A DNA stretch of 10,926 nucleotides, taken from positions 1-10,926 of the forward strand of contig JAFDIX010000178.1 in NCBI GenBank assembly GCA_019307805.1, read 5' to 3'. This document shows positions 1 to 6,605 of this stretch, one piece after another. This DNA comes from Deltaproteobacteria bacterium. GTDB taxonomy: Bacteria; Desulfobacterota; DSM-4660; Desulfatiglandales; HGW-15. Numbering within the stretch: the first letter of the stretch is position 1; every line of letters starts with the position of its first letter. Below the pieces are notes generated by a model that saw only the letters and a list, made by a program, of their open reading frames with translations, was not told where the DNA came from and searched no databases. A program made the translations under genes and the position numbers.

Positions 1-1
1 C

Positions 2-823
2 ATCAAACGGGCGGTGGACAAGATCGGCTGCCTTGGCAAATCCCTCAAAAAGTCTGATCGCATCTGGATCAAGCCAAACTGGAACTCGGGTGATCCTTGG
101 CCTGGATGTGGCACAGACGTCCGCTTTCTGAAAGCCCTGGTCGAGCTCCTTCAGGATGAGGGATATGGTAAACTCACAGTTGGGGAGTCCTGTGGCCCCT
201 GGGGACCTACCACGCGGGTTGCCAAGATTCTTGGCATGGATACCATGCTAAAAGAAGCCGGTGTGCCGGTCATATATTTTGATGAAGCCAAATGGATGCA
301 CATAACCAATAAGAATGCGGAGTATCTTGGGCGATGGGGTGGTGGCGACGGGACTGTTGCGTACCCCGAATCTATGCGCAACTTCGACAAGATTATTTAC
401 ACCCCTCTCATGAAGACCCACCTCTTGGGCCAAATCACCATGTCCCTGAAACTCTCTGTCGGGATCCTGCATCGGGCAGACCGGAATAAGCACCTTCACG
501 CCTTCAACCACTTGTTCTGCGCCCAGCAAGCTGCTGAGATCAACCTCCCCCTAAAGCCGGATCTCATCATCATGGACGGCAGACGCGTGCTGGTCAGCGG
601 TGGGCCGATGTGGGGTGAGGAGGTTTCTCCTGGTGTCATCCTCTCATCAGGTGACCAGGTGGCAATGGATGTCATTGGTACCCAAATGATTAAGGAGTGG
701 ACTCACGAAGTTCCGAACAGGCTCGGCGGTGATCCATGGAAGCACCACACGATCGCGCAAGCGGTTAAAGTGGGCGCGGGCTACGCAAAGGGTCCGGGGG
801 ATCTCAAGCTGCTTGTTATGTAA
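2..823 (+). CDS. DUF362 family protein, 3' part of gene
   Basis: The open frame runs to the left edge: a GTG lies at position 14, but the codons before it (I-K-R-A) continue the frame and fit the family, so the gene probably starts outside the window. About 273 residues are visible. Family signatures are an IKPNWNSG segment near the start, the KTH sequence in 'TPLMKTHLLGQITMSLK', and 'DLIIMDGRRVLVSGGPMWGE' followed by a 'GDQVAMDVIGTQMI' stretch, which match the DUF362 pattern (KPN, lKTH, D-G-GP-G, AvD). DUF362 proteins are often found with 4Fe-4S domains or in redox gene sets, but their reaction is generally unknown; no ferredoxin cysteines are present in this C-terminal part. The protein has no obvious membrane segment. 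It ends just before a terminator and converges on the acetolactate decarboxylase gene. The family call is firm; no function is claimed. Confidence 0.85.
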   Translation: MKRAVDKIGCLGKSLKKSDRIWIKPNWNSGDPWPGCGTDVRFLKALVELLQDEGYGKLTVGESCGPWGPTTRVAKILGMDTMLKEAGVPVIYFDEAKWMHITNKNAEYLGRWGGGDGTVAYPESMRNFDKIIYTPLMKTHLLGQITMSLKLSVGILHRADRNKHLHAFNHLFCAQQAAEINLPLKPDLIIMDGRRVLVSGGPMWGEEVSPGVILSSGDQVAMDVIGTQMIKEWTHEVPNRLGGDPWKHHTIAQAVKVGAGYAKGPGDLKLLVM

Positions 824-935
824 GAGTGGGCTATCGTTAAAGGGGTCTTCATTTACCCTGATGAGGAAAATAGAGAATGGGGATCCTTATGACATTGCGC
901 GGGTTCTGTAGTAGCAGCGATCAAACAGAAAAAGG

Positions 936-981
936 AAACCCCATTCAACCGATTGAAATTATGGGAGAATGGGGTTTTTTT
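936..981. terminator. Rho-independent terminator, probably bidirectional
   Basis: An 11-base arm AAACCCCATTC (936-946) pairs with GAATGGGGTTT (967-977) around a 20-base loop, and the T run continues to 981. On the minus strand the same stem is followed by TTTCCTTTTT, so it can also end the transcript of the converging decarboxylase gene. The position between two convergent stop codons supports the call; the long loop lowers certainty slightly. Confidence 0.75.
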
Positions 982-1009
982 ATGGGGTCTGTTAGCACTG
1001 CTCGGGAGT

Positions 1010-1768
1010 TTACTGAAGGCTATTGTACTCTAGCCCTTTCGCCCTGAAAAACTCCTCGCTCACCGGCAAATCCAGGTAATATGAAGGAGTATAGTCGATT
1101 TCAGCTACCGCCTTTTCCAGATGGCATTCCAATACGTGGCCCCCGGACTTTTTGTCTTCCGTTATAAAATGGAAGTGATATCCGGGAGGGCTTGTCGTTA
1201 CAAAGGATGGGCAACGAATACCGACAACAATGCACTGCACATTCCGGAATTCGGATAATGTCTGGTTCTTGAACATATCCTTGAGATTGGGATAAGGTCT
1301 TTTAAATTTGATGAAACTCCTGGTCTTGATATATTTGAAGGTCCCCTTTATTTTGATTGCATAGAAGATATTTTTCGTGGGCAGCAGGTTGTCTAATTGC
1401 TTTTTCAATTGAGCATAGCTCTCGATTTTTTCCAATGAAACTCTCTTGTCAGGTTCAAAAAAGGTGGCAAAGGCATACGGGGTTTTCATAGAATCATCGG
1501 CAGGTTGGGCAGCGCCATCAACACCCATGTGATAAAAGTTTCCATCCACCCCGATCAATTCTCCATCAATGGCATTGAAAGTCCCTAACCCAAAGTCTCC
1601 ATGCTGCTTCAGATCTTTGATGGTCATTTCTCCCTCAGCGAGACCTTTGTCCAACGCATTAAGCAGTGATCTCTGAAACAGTACGTCCTGAGCTCCTTGA
1701 ACATTCGAACCCCCTGAGATGATCGCCAGAAAAAATATGGTTATCAACAATTGACTCAGTCTCTTCAT
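1010..1768 (-). CDS. budA: Alpha-acetolactate decarboxylase, probably exported
   Basis: Acetolactate decarboxylase (EC 4.1.1.5) converts alpha-acetolactate to acetoin. The 252 residues carry the family pattern 'LFQRSLLNALDKGLAEG', 'HGDFGLGTFNAIDGELI' (residues 56-72), an Arg in the KTRSF segment near 150, and the zinc ligands H198 and H200 (GYHFHF) with H211 (GGHVLE); the acidic 'LPVSEEF' near 235-241 matches the C-terminal catalytic Glu region. Residues 1-25 form a signal peptide: basic MKR, a hydrophobic core LLITIFFLAII, and a likely cut after V-Q-G25. Exported family members are known, for example in Brevibacillus. The start is fixed by AAGGAGG a few bases upstream. The gene is alone on the minus strand with its own promoter; no acetolactate synthase is visible, so the acetolactate source is unknown. 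By eye the gene and its upstream region are more A/T-rich than the genes that follow. Confidence 0.93.
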   Translation of the reverse strand: MKRLSQLLITIFFLAIISGGSNVQGAQDVLFQRSLLNALDKGLAEGEMTIKDLKQHGDFGLGTFNAIDGELIGVDGNFYHMGVDGAAQPADDSMKTPYAFATFFEPDKRVSLEKIESYAQLKKQLDNLLPTKNIFYAIKIKGTFKYIKTRSFIKFKRPYPNLKDMFKNQTLSEFRNVQCIVVGIRCPSFVTTSPPGYHFHFITEDKKSGGHVLECHLEKAVAEIDYTPSYYLDLPVSEEFFRAKGLEYNSLQ

Positions 1769-2130
1769 TGTCTCTCCTCCTTGCTATAAAAAAAATTAAA
1801 TGATCTATTTCAAACATCTTTTTACCAACCGGATGGGCATTAATAATCCCATCTCCTTAGTCATCTTATTTTGCCTTAATAGCTTCTTGAAGTCGCTTTT
1901 TTTAGAAAAAGCATAGCGAGTTTGACCCTGTGTGTCAACGAGGAATCTATATATTGCATTATGTTTTTGTGCTGTAATTTTCCTTGAAAATATGCGAATA
2001 CAGGGTATCGCCGCCGGAAAATCACCCCGGCCTATGAATTTGGAGGGGTCGGTCGAGTTCTGGCGGGACATGTGGGACGGGATATATTAAGGGATACGAC
2101 TCAAGCCGATTGCGAGGAAAGGATTGAACT
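1769..2130. other. Intergenic region between divergent genes
   Basis: This 362-base stretch separates the decarboxylase gene from the divergent flavoprotein gene. It holds the minus-strand promoter at 1910-1938 and the ribosome-binding site of the decarboxylase. An 88-codon minus-strand open frame (1805-2071) crosses it, but lacks a Shine-Dalgarno site, spans the promoter and resembles no family I know. For the plus-strand gene only a TATATT at 2083-2088 is visible, without a convincing -35 box. Confidence 0.6.
1910..1938 (-). promoter_or_regulatory. Sigma70-type promoter for acetolactate decarboxylase
   Basis: On the minus strand TTGACA (1933-1938, perfect -35) is followed after exactly 17 bases by TATGCT (1910-1915, four of six matches to TATAAT). 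Transcription would begin near 1903, giving a leader of about 135 bases before the decarboxylase ATG. The perfect -35, ideal spacing and position upstream of an isolated gene support it; it has not been tested. Confidence 0.6.
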
Positions 2131-3639
2131 ATGGAGAAAATGTTCGATGTGATTATCGTGGGAGGGGGAGGGAGCGGTCTGGCAACAGGGGTCAGCGCCG
2201 CTCAGAACGGTGCCCCGGTCATTCTCCTTGAGAAGCGCCCCGAGCTTGGCGGCAGTACCGGTATTGCGGTCGGCTCCTTCACCGCGAATGGGACAGCCCT
2301 TCAACGAAAACAGGGCATCGACGACAATCCCGACGATCATGAAGCGGATGCCGGCCTCTTTGGCCGGGCCGAGATCCAGGCCCGAAACAACAGTCAAATG
2401 CGGCGGTTCTTCCTCGGTCACAGCTCGGAGACCCTGGATTGGCTCATCGACATGGGACTGAGGTTTTACGGCCCAAGCCCGGAGCCGCCCAACCGGCTCC
2501 CGCGCATGCACAATGTGGTCCCGAATGCCAAGGCATACATTGCCACACTCCAGAGCCGGCTGCTGGCCCTGGGGGGGACCATTGTTTGCGACGCCCGGGT
2601 AGAGGAACTGATCAGGGAGGGGGATCGCATAATTGGCGTCCGGGCTCTCATCGACGGCAAGACTGTCACGTTTCACGCAAGTAGAGGTGTCGTTTTAGCG
2701 GCCGGCGATTACTCCAACTCGCCCGAGATAATAAGTCGATATAAGGGGACACTGTTCGCCGGCATAGAAGGCATCAACCCGCATTGTACCGGAGACGGCC
2801 ACCTTATGGCCGAACAAGCCGGAGCACAACTCCTGAACATGGATGTAGCCTACGGGCCTGAAATCCGCTTTGTTCCACCCCTCCGGAAACCATTTTCTCA
2901 ATTGCTGCCGGCCTCGGGATTCATGGCCCGGCTAATGGGATGGTTTCTCCCCCTGGTTCCGAGTTCCTTTATAAATGCCATGATCAAGCGGCTGCTGGTC
3001 ACCTGGCAACACCCTGAGGACAGACTTTTTGAGGAGGGAGCGATACTGATCAACAGCCGGTGCGAGCGGTTCTGTGATGAGAAGACTTCGCCGGAACGGG
3101 AAATCCGGATCTCGGAGCAGCCCGAAAAAATCTGCTATATCCTCCTTGACAAACGAGTAGCTCAAAAATATAGCGCCTGGCCCCATTTCATCTCCACCGC
3201 TCCGGAAATCGCCTATGCCTACGTGGAAGACTACCGGCGCATACGGCCGGACATCACTATTATAAGGGAGAGGCTTGGCGACCTGGCGGAGGCCCGGGGT
3301 CTGCCTGCGGAACCGCTTCAGGCGACTGTCAATAGCTACAACCGTTATACGTCAGGAGAGATGTCAGACCCATACGGCCGCGCCGGTGACACCGAACCGC
3401 TGGTGGACGGACATTGGGTACTGATCGGGCCCGCCAAGGCATACTTTACCACCACCGAGGGGGGCGTCAGAATCAACGAATCCTTCCAGGTGCTGGATAT
3501 TGATAGCCGGCCTATTGAAGGACTTTATGCGGTAGGGTCGAATGGAATGAGCGGGATGATCCTCTGGGGACACGGTCTGCACATCGCCTGGGCCATAACC
3601 AGTGGCAGGATGGTGGGCGAGCTGTTGGCCGGAAAGTAG
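2131..3639 (+). CDS. FAD-binding dehydrogenase/reductase, KstD and fumarate-reductase-like
   Basis: A 502-residue flavoprotein of the FAD_binding_2 family, which includes fumarate reductase flavoproteins, urocanate reductases and 3-ketosteroid delta1-dehydrogenases; these enzymes remove or add hydrogen across a C-C bond. The N-terminal Rossmann motif is 'VIIVGGGGSGLATG' (residues 7-20) with E34 in LLEKR for the adenosine ribose, followed by LGGST. The C-terminal FAD segment is 'GLYAVGSNGMSGMILWG' (464-480). The middle part, with a hydrophobic stretch near 254-290 and then 'LFEEGAILINSRCERFCDE' (299-317), resembles the KstD-like branch more than classical fumarate reductases. No heme or FMN-attachment domain is present and no signal peptide, so it is probably cytoplasmic, perhaps membrane-associated through the hydrophobic stretch. 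GAGGAAAGGA upstream supports the ATG. It leads the plus-strand gene series; NagB follows after 147 bases. Substrate not predictable. Confidence 0.85.
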   Translation: MEKMFDVIIVGGGGSGLATGVSAAQNGAPVILLEKRPELGGSTGIAVGSFTANGTALQRKQGIDDNPDDHEADAGLFGRAEIQARNNSQMRRFFLGHSSETLDWLIDMGLRFYGPSPEPPNRLPRMHNVVPNAKAYIATLQSRLLALGGTIVCDARVEELIREGDRIIGVRALIDGKTVTFHASRGVVLAAGDYSNSPEIISRYKGTLFAGIEGINPHCTGDGHLMAEQAGAQLLNMDVAYGPEIRFVPPLRKPFSQLLPASGFMARLMGWFLPLVPSSFINAMIKRLLVTWQHPEDRLFEEGAILINSRCERFCDEKTSPEREIRISEQPEKICYILLDKRVAQKYSAWPHFISTAPEIAYAYVEDYRRIRPDITIIRERLGDLAEARGLPAEPLQATVNSYNRYTSGEMSDPYGRAGDTEPLVDGHWVLIGPAKAYFTTTEGGVRINESFQVLDIDSRPIEGLYAVGSNGMSGMILWGHGLHIAWAITSGRMVGELLAGK

Positions 3640-3786
3640 ACCTCATGACCCCCTGCGCTGCTTATATTACGGAGAGCAAAAACTGTTTTGAGATTCGGCG
3701 GGTAGTAAAAATCATGGCCCATCGAAGATCCCGTTATGCGGGAGAGGACCAGGTTTTCAATGAAAAAATAAACAGGGGGGGCGGAA

Positions 3787-4536
3787 ATGGAGATTCAGAT
3801 CCTGGAGACAAAAAAGGGGTGTGGAGTTGCCGCTGCCGACAAGGCGGCCGAAGTCTTAAAAGAGGCCATTGCGGCCAGGGGCAGCGCATGCTTTGTCTCA
3901 GCCACAGGCGAGTCACAGTTTGAATTCCTGAGGGCTTTGACAGGAAAGAGATCGATTGACTGGGGCCGAACGACCATGTTCCATCTCGATGAATACATCG
4001 GTCTCCCGGAGGATCATCCGGCCGGTTTTCGATTTTATTTGCGTGAGCGATTGATCGATCCGGTCAAGCCCGGAGAGGTTCACTTGATCCGGGGGGACGC
4101 CGATGATCCTTACGCTGAATGCAGACGTCTCAGCACACTTTTTTCCGGAAAGAGTATCGATGTGTCATTCGTTGGTATAGGAGAAAATGGACATCTGGCC
4201 TTTAATGATCCGCCCGCCGATTTTGAAACCGAGGAGCCATATATTGTTGTGGAATTGGACGAGGCCTGCCGGAGACAGCAATTGGGCGAGGGCTGGTTTG
4301 CTTCCCTTGAAGAGGTCCCCGGGCGAGCCATATCGATGTCGATCCGGCAAATTATGAAGTCCCGGACGATTATCTGCACGGTCCCTGATAAAAGGAAGGC
4401 AGAGGCTATGAAGCATTGTCTGGAAGGGGAAATCTCCGCTTACCATCCGGCATCAATCCTAAGAAGGCATTCCAGCGTCTTTATGTATCTGGATAGGGAT
4501 TCCGCATCCCTGCTTGAGAACAAACCTGGCCGGTAA
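3787..4536 (+). CDS. nagB: Glucosamine-6-phosphate deaminase (NagB family)
   Basis: NagB turns glucosamine 6-phosphate into fructose 6-phosphate plus ammonia in the cytoplasm. The 249 residues match the family length and motifs: the phosphate-binding 'SATGESQFEFLRAL' (38-51), 'FHLDEYIGL' (65-73) with the general base Asp68, 'GIGENGHLAFNDPPADF' (130-146) with the ring-opening His136, and 'AISMSIRQIMKSRTIIC' (181-197) with the later HPASIL. Compared with E. coli NagB (D72, D141, H143, E148), Asp141 is Asn134 and Glu148 is Asp141 here. The Asn also occurs in Bacillus-type enzymes; the Glu-to-Asp change may shift activity. The related 6-phosphogluconolactonases lack this motif combination. The ribosome site is only a G-run ending six bases before the ATG. 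NagA and sugar transport genes are absent, so the true substrate may be another amino-sugar phosphate. The transporter gene follows after 41 bases, which suggests cotranscription. Confidence 0.87.
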   Translation: MEIQILETKKGCGVAAADKAAEVLKEAIAARGSACFVSATGESQFEFLRALTGKRSIDWGRTTMFHLDEYIGLPEDHPAGFRFYLRERLIDPVKPGEVHLIRGDADDPYAECRRLSTLFSGKSIDVSFVGIGENGHLAFNDPPADFETEEPYIVVELDEACRRQQLGEGWFASLEEVPGRAISMSIRQIMKSRTIICTVPDKRKAEAMKHCLEGEISAYHPASILRRHSSVFMYLDRDSASLLENKPGR

Positions 4537-4577
4537 ATGACCCCTCTTTCCGGTACAAATTTGAAAAAGGAGGCATA

Positions 4578-6281
4578 ATGGAAAAGCTTAATCCTCGACT
4601 CGAATCAGATCGCAAACTGCTGAAGGAGGCGAGAAAAAAAGGCACAATGGCCTCCCTGGGTGCATTCTCAAAATTATCAGGCCCCGGATGGCTTCAGAGC
4701 GCCATCACCCTGGGCGGCGGTTCGCTGGCCAGCGCTCTTTACCTGGGAGTGCTCGGCGGTTACAGCCTGTTATGGCTTCAGGGAGTGGCGGTGATATTAG
4801 GCGTCATCATGTTGGGCGCCATTTCTTATGTGACTCTCTCCACAGATGAAAAACCTTTTTCTGCCATCAACCGTCATATCAGTCCGGTCCTGGGATGGGC
4901 CTGGGCAATCGGCACCTTAATGGCCAACATGGTCTGGTGTATGCCGCAATTCAGCCTCAGCGTAGCAGCGGTTCAGCAGAACCTGCTGCCCGGTATTATG
5001 GGAAGCGACGGCCTTTTTGGGAACATGGGAGGAAAAATTGTCACATGCGCCATTCTCTGGACCATCGCCTTCGCCATAGTCATGCAATCGGGAAACAAGG
5101 GAAAAGGCACTAAAATATTTGAGTGGATTTTAAAAGGATTGGTCGGCCTTATAATAATAAGTTTTTTAGGTGTCGTCCTCAAACTGACATTTGTGGGTGC
5201 TTTGGATTGGGGCGCCATTTTTAAAGGCTTTATTCCGGACATCGGGCAGTTTTTCAGGCCTTCCGAAACCTACATACCGTTTATAAACGCAGTGTCGCCG
5301 GAGTTCCAGTCCTACTGGACAGACAAAATCGTGGGAATGCAGCAGAACGTGATGATAGCGGCAGCCGCGGCAGCCGTGGGTATCAACCAGACTTTCCTGA
5401 TGCCTTACTCCATGCTGAACAGAGGCTGGGACAAGGACTTCAGGGGGCAGGCCATTTTCGACCTCGGTACCGGTCTGGTCATTCCCTTTATCTTGGTCAC
5501 ATCCTGCGTGGTCATTGCTTCAGCATCACAATTTCATACCAGGCCTGGCACCGGACTCCTCGATCCGGGGGTGAGCGCGCCGGCCAAACTTGAAGGCCAG
5601 TACAGCAATCTACTGGACGGACGCCTAAAGGCGGAAATGAAGAGCGGATATGCAGCGTTGCCCAAAGAAGAGAAAACAGTCAGGCTTGAGGCCCTGCCCG
5701 AAGCCGACAAAAAGATGGCCGCCATGCTGGTAAAACGCGATGCGTTCAACCTGGCGGAATCGCTCACCCCGCTCATGGGCCATACGTTCTCCAGCGTGAT
5801 TTTCGGCATCGGTGTGCTGGGCATGGGACTTTCAACCATTATCATCTTGATGCTTATTTCAGGGTTTGTGGTATGTGAAATGTTTGGATTTCCCCACGGA
5901 GGCAAAGAGCACAAGTGGGGCTGCATGCTGGCTTCCGTGGGAGTGTTAGGTCCCTTTATCTGGACCGGCAAAACCCTTTTCTGGCTGGCCGTTCCCACTT
6001 CGGTTTTCTGCATGATGCTTCTACCGATAGCTTACGTGACCTTTTTCCTCATGATGAATTCAAAAGCCCTTATGGGCGGGGCAATGGTTACCGGTGTAAA
6101 GCGCAACGTATGGAACATTATGATGGGTATCGCATCTTTGGGCGCCCTCATTGCAGCGGGATGGAGTGTCTGGAACAGACCTCCTCTGTTCAAATGGGCC
6201 GGAATAACTATTGTTGCCGCCCTGATAATAGCTGTTTTTGTGGTTAATGCTTTGAGAAAAAACCGTTCTGTTTGTGGTTAA
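4578..6281 (+). CDS. Divergent Nramp-fold (SLC11-like) membrane transporter
   Basis: A 567-residue polytopic membrane protein with about eleven hydrophobic segments. Segment 1 aligns without gaps to MntH: 'SGPGWLQSAITLGGGSLAS' (34-52) through GGYSLLW (60-66) matches GPAF...DPGN...FGYQLLW. The region 409-433 ('FGIGVLGMGLSTIIILM') fits Nramp segment 8. However, the metal-binding DPGN is GGGS (46-49), and the segment 6 motif A-x-x-M-P-H reads T-F-L-M-P-Y (272-277); only the Met remains. A hydrophilic insert of roughly 60-75 residues (about 318-395) lies in the loop between segments 7 and 8. Normal Nramps import Mn2+ or Fe2+ with protons; this one probably carries something else or lacks transport. 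A strong AAGGAGG (4567-4573) sets the start. The last residues are altered by a 34-bp duplication. Nramp membership is fairly secure; the substrate is unknown. Confidence 0.8.
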   Translation: MEKLNPRLESDRKLLKEARKKGTMASLGAFSKLSGPGWLQSAITLGGGSLASALYLGVLGGYSLLWLQGVAVILGVIMLGAISYVTLSTDEKPFSAINRHISPVLGWAWAIGTLMANMVWCMPQFSLSVAAVQQNLLPGIMGSDGLFGNMGGKIVTCAILWTIAFAIVMQSGNKGKGTKIFEWILKGLVGLIIISFLGVVLKLTFVGALDWGAIFKGFIPDIGQFFRPSETYIPFINAVSPEFQSYWTDKIVGMQQNVMIAAAAAAVGINQTFLMPYSMLNRGWDKDFRGQAIFDLGTGLVIPFILVTSCVVIASASQFHTRPGTGLLDPGVSAPAKLEGQYSNLLDGRLKAEMKSGYAALPKEEKTVRLEALPEADKKMAAMLVKRDAFNLAESLTPLMGHTFSSVIFGIGVLGMGLSTIIILMLISGFVVCEMFGFPHGGKEHKWGCMLASVGVLGPFIWTGKTLFWLAVPTSVFCMMLLPIAYVTFFLMMNSKALMGGAMVTGVKRNVWNIMMGIASLGALIAAGWSVWNRPPLFKWAGITIVAALIIAVFVVNALRKNRSVCG

Positions 6282-6304
6282 TGCTTTGAGAAAAAACCGT
6301 TCTG
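6237..6304. repeat. Perfect 34-bp tandem duplication at the end of the transporter gene
   Basis: Bases 6237-6270 and 6271-6304 are identical. Since 34 is not a multiple of three, the second copy is read in another frame and supplies the present TAA stop at 6279-6281. With a single copy the frame would read on to TAG at 6310-6312, so the protein would end S-V-T rather than S-V-C-G. The perfect identity indicates a recent event, or an assembly error. Confidence 0.95.
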
Positions 6305-6309
6305 TAACG

Positions 6310-6370
6310 TAGCTCCTTACATGCCGATAGTTTGACTAACTGTGTCAAACAATTTCGATTGGGTATTGCA
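6310..6370 (+). repeat. Dispersed intergenic element, copy A
   Basis: This 61-base stretch is similar to 9940-9999. The last 28 bases (6343-6370) are identical in both copies; the first part has scattered mismatches and small gaps. It contains the inverted repeat TTTGAC (6331-6336) / GTCAAA (6344-6349) and the small hairpin CAAT-TTCG-ATTG. Both copies begin at a TAG triplet: here the presumed ancestral stop of the transporter, in copy B the real stop of the SDR gene. Confidence 0.85.
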
Positions 6371-6375
6371 TTTTG

Positions 6376-6454
6376 AGTGTTCAGTGTTCAGTGTTCAGTG
6401 TTCAGGTGGAAGCAAAGGCAAGACACCAGCTTTTTTTCCTGAACACTGAACACT
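6376..6454. repeat. Heptamer array with inverted copy (long hairpin)
   Basis: Four units of AGTGTTC run from 6376 to 6403. The end of the array, AGTGTTCAGTGTTCAGG (6390-6406), is perfectly inverted at 6438-6454, giving a 17-bp stem with a 31-base spacer. No T run follows the stem on the plus strand, so a terminator role is not supported. Confidence 0.9.
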
Positions 6455-6492
6455 TGCATCACTTGAGGCGTCGAATCCTGTTCGGGCCTTCA

Positions 6493-6548
6493 TTCGATAT
6501 TGGATGTTGGACGTTCGATGTTGGACGTTCGATGTTGGATGTTCGATG
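6493..6548. repeat. Heptamer array, TT(C/G)GA(T/C)G units
   Basis: Eight consecutive 7-base units are present, mostly TTCGATG alternating with TTGGACG or TTGGATG; the first unit ends in A. The array lies 58-113 bases before the PreA-like start codon. The period is the same as in the array at 6376-6403, but the unit differs. Confidence 0.9.
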
Positions 6549-6605
6549 TTCAGTCGTTTCGACCTTTCGACGCTTACATCTTTTGACAAAATTATCGGAA
6601 AATGG

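Larger units (their letters stand above)
6282..6605. other. Repeat-filled intergenic region
   Basis: This gap between the transporter and the PreA-like gene holds the end of the 34-bp duplication, copy A of a 60-bp dispersed element, and two different 7-bp arrays, one with an inverted copy. Open frames through it on both strands are by-products of the periodic sequence. No clear promoter or T-tailed terminator is seen; a TTGACA at 6583-6588 has no -10 partner at suitable spacing before the start codon. Confidence 0.7.

Noticed and set aside
1805..2071. 88-codon minus-strand open frame upstream of the decarboxylase gene
   Set aside because: No Shine-Dalgarno site before its ATG, no family resemblance, and the TTGACA-N17-TATGCT promoter lies inside it. 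A decayed gene cannot be excluded.
2101..2676. 191-codon minus-strand open frame over the flavoprotein start
   Set aside because: Antisense to a clear FAD-binding domain, low-complexity translation, no ribosome site.
3787..4536. 6-phosphogluconolactonase
   Set aside because: The LDEYIGL and GENGHLAFNDPP motifs are those of the deaminase branch of the shared fold.
5534..6013. 159-codon minus-strand open frame within the transporter gene
   Set aside because: Antisense shadow of membrane segments; rich in Ser/Pro/Met as expected from reversed hydrophobic codons.
6390..6454. Rho-independent terminator for the transporter gene
   Set aside because: The stem is good, but the T run lies in the loop and none follows the stem on the plus strand.
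6376..6548. CRISPR array
   Set aside because: Units are 7 bases in direct tandem with no spacers of CRISPR length, and no cas gene is present.
6504..6605. Upstream start that would extend the PreA-like protein by 34 residues
   Set aside because: The extension is translated from the heptamer array and adjacent repeat DNA and has no counterpart in the family.
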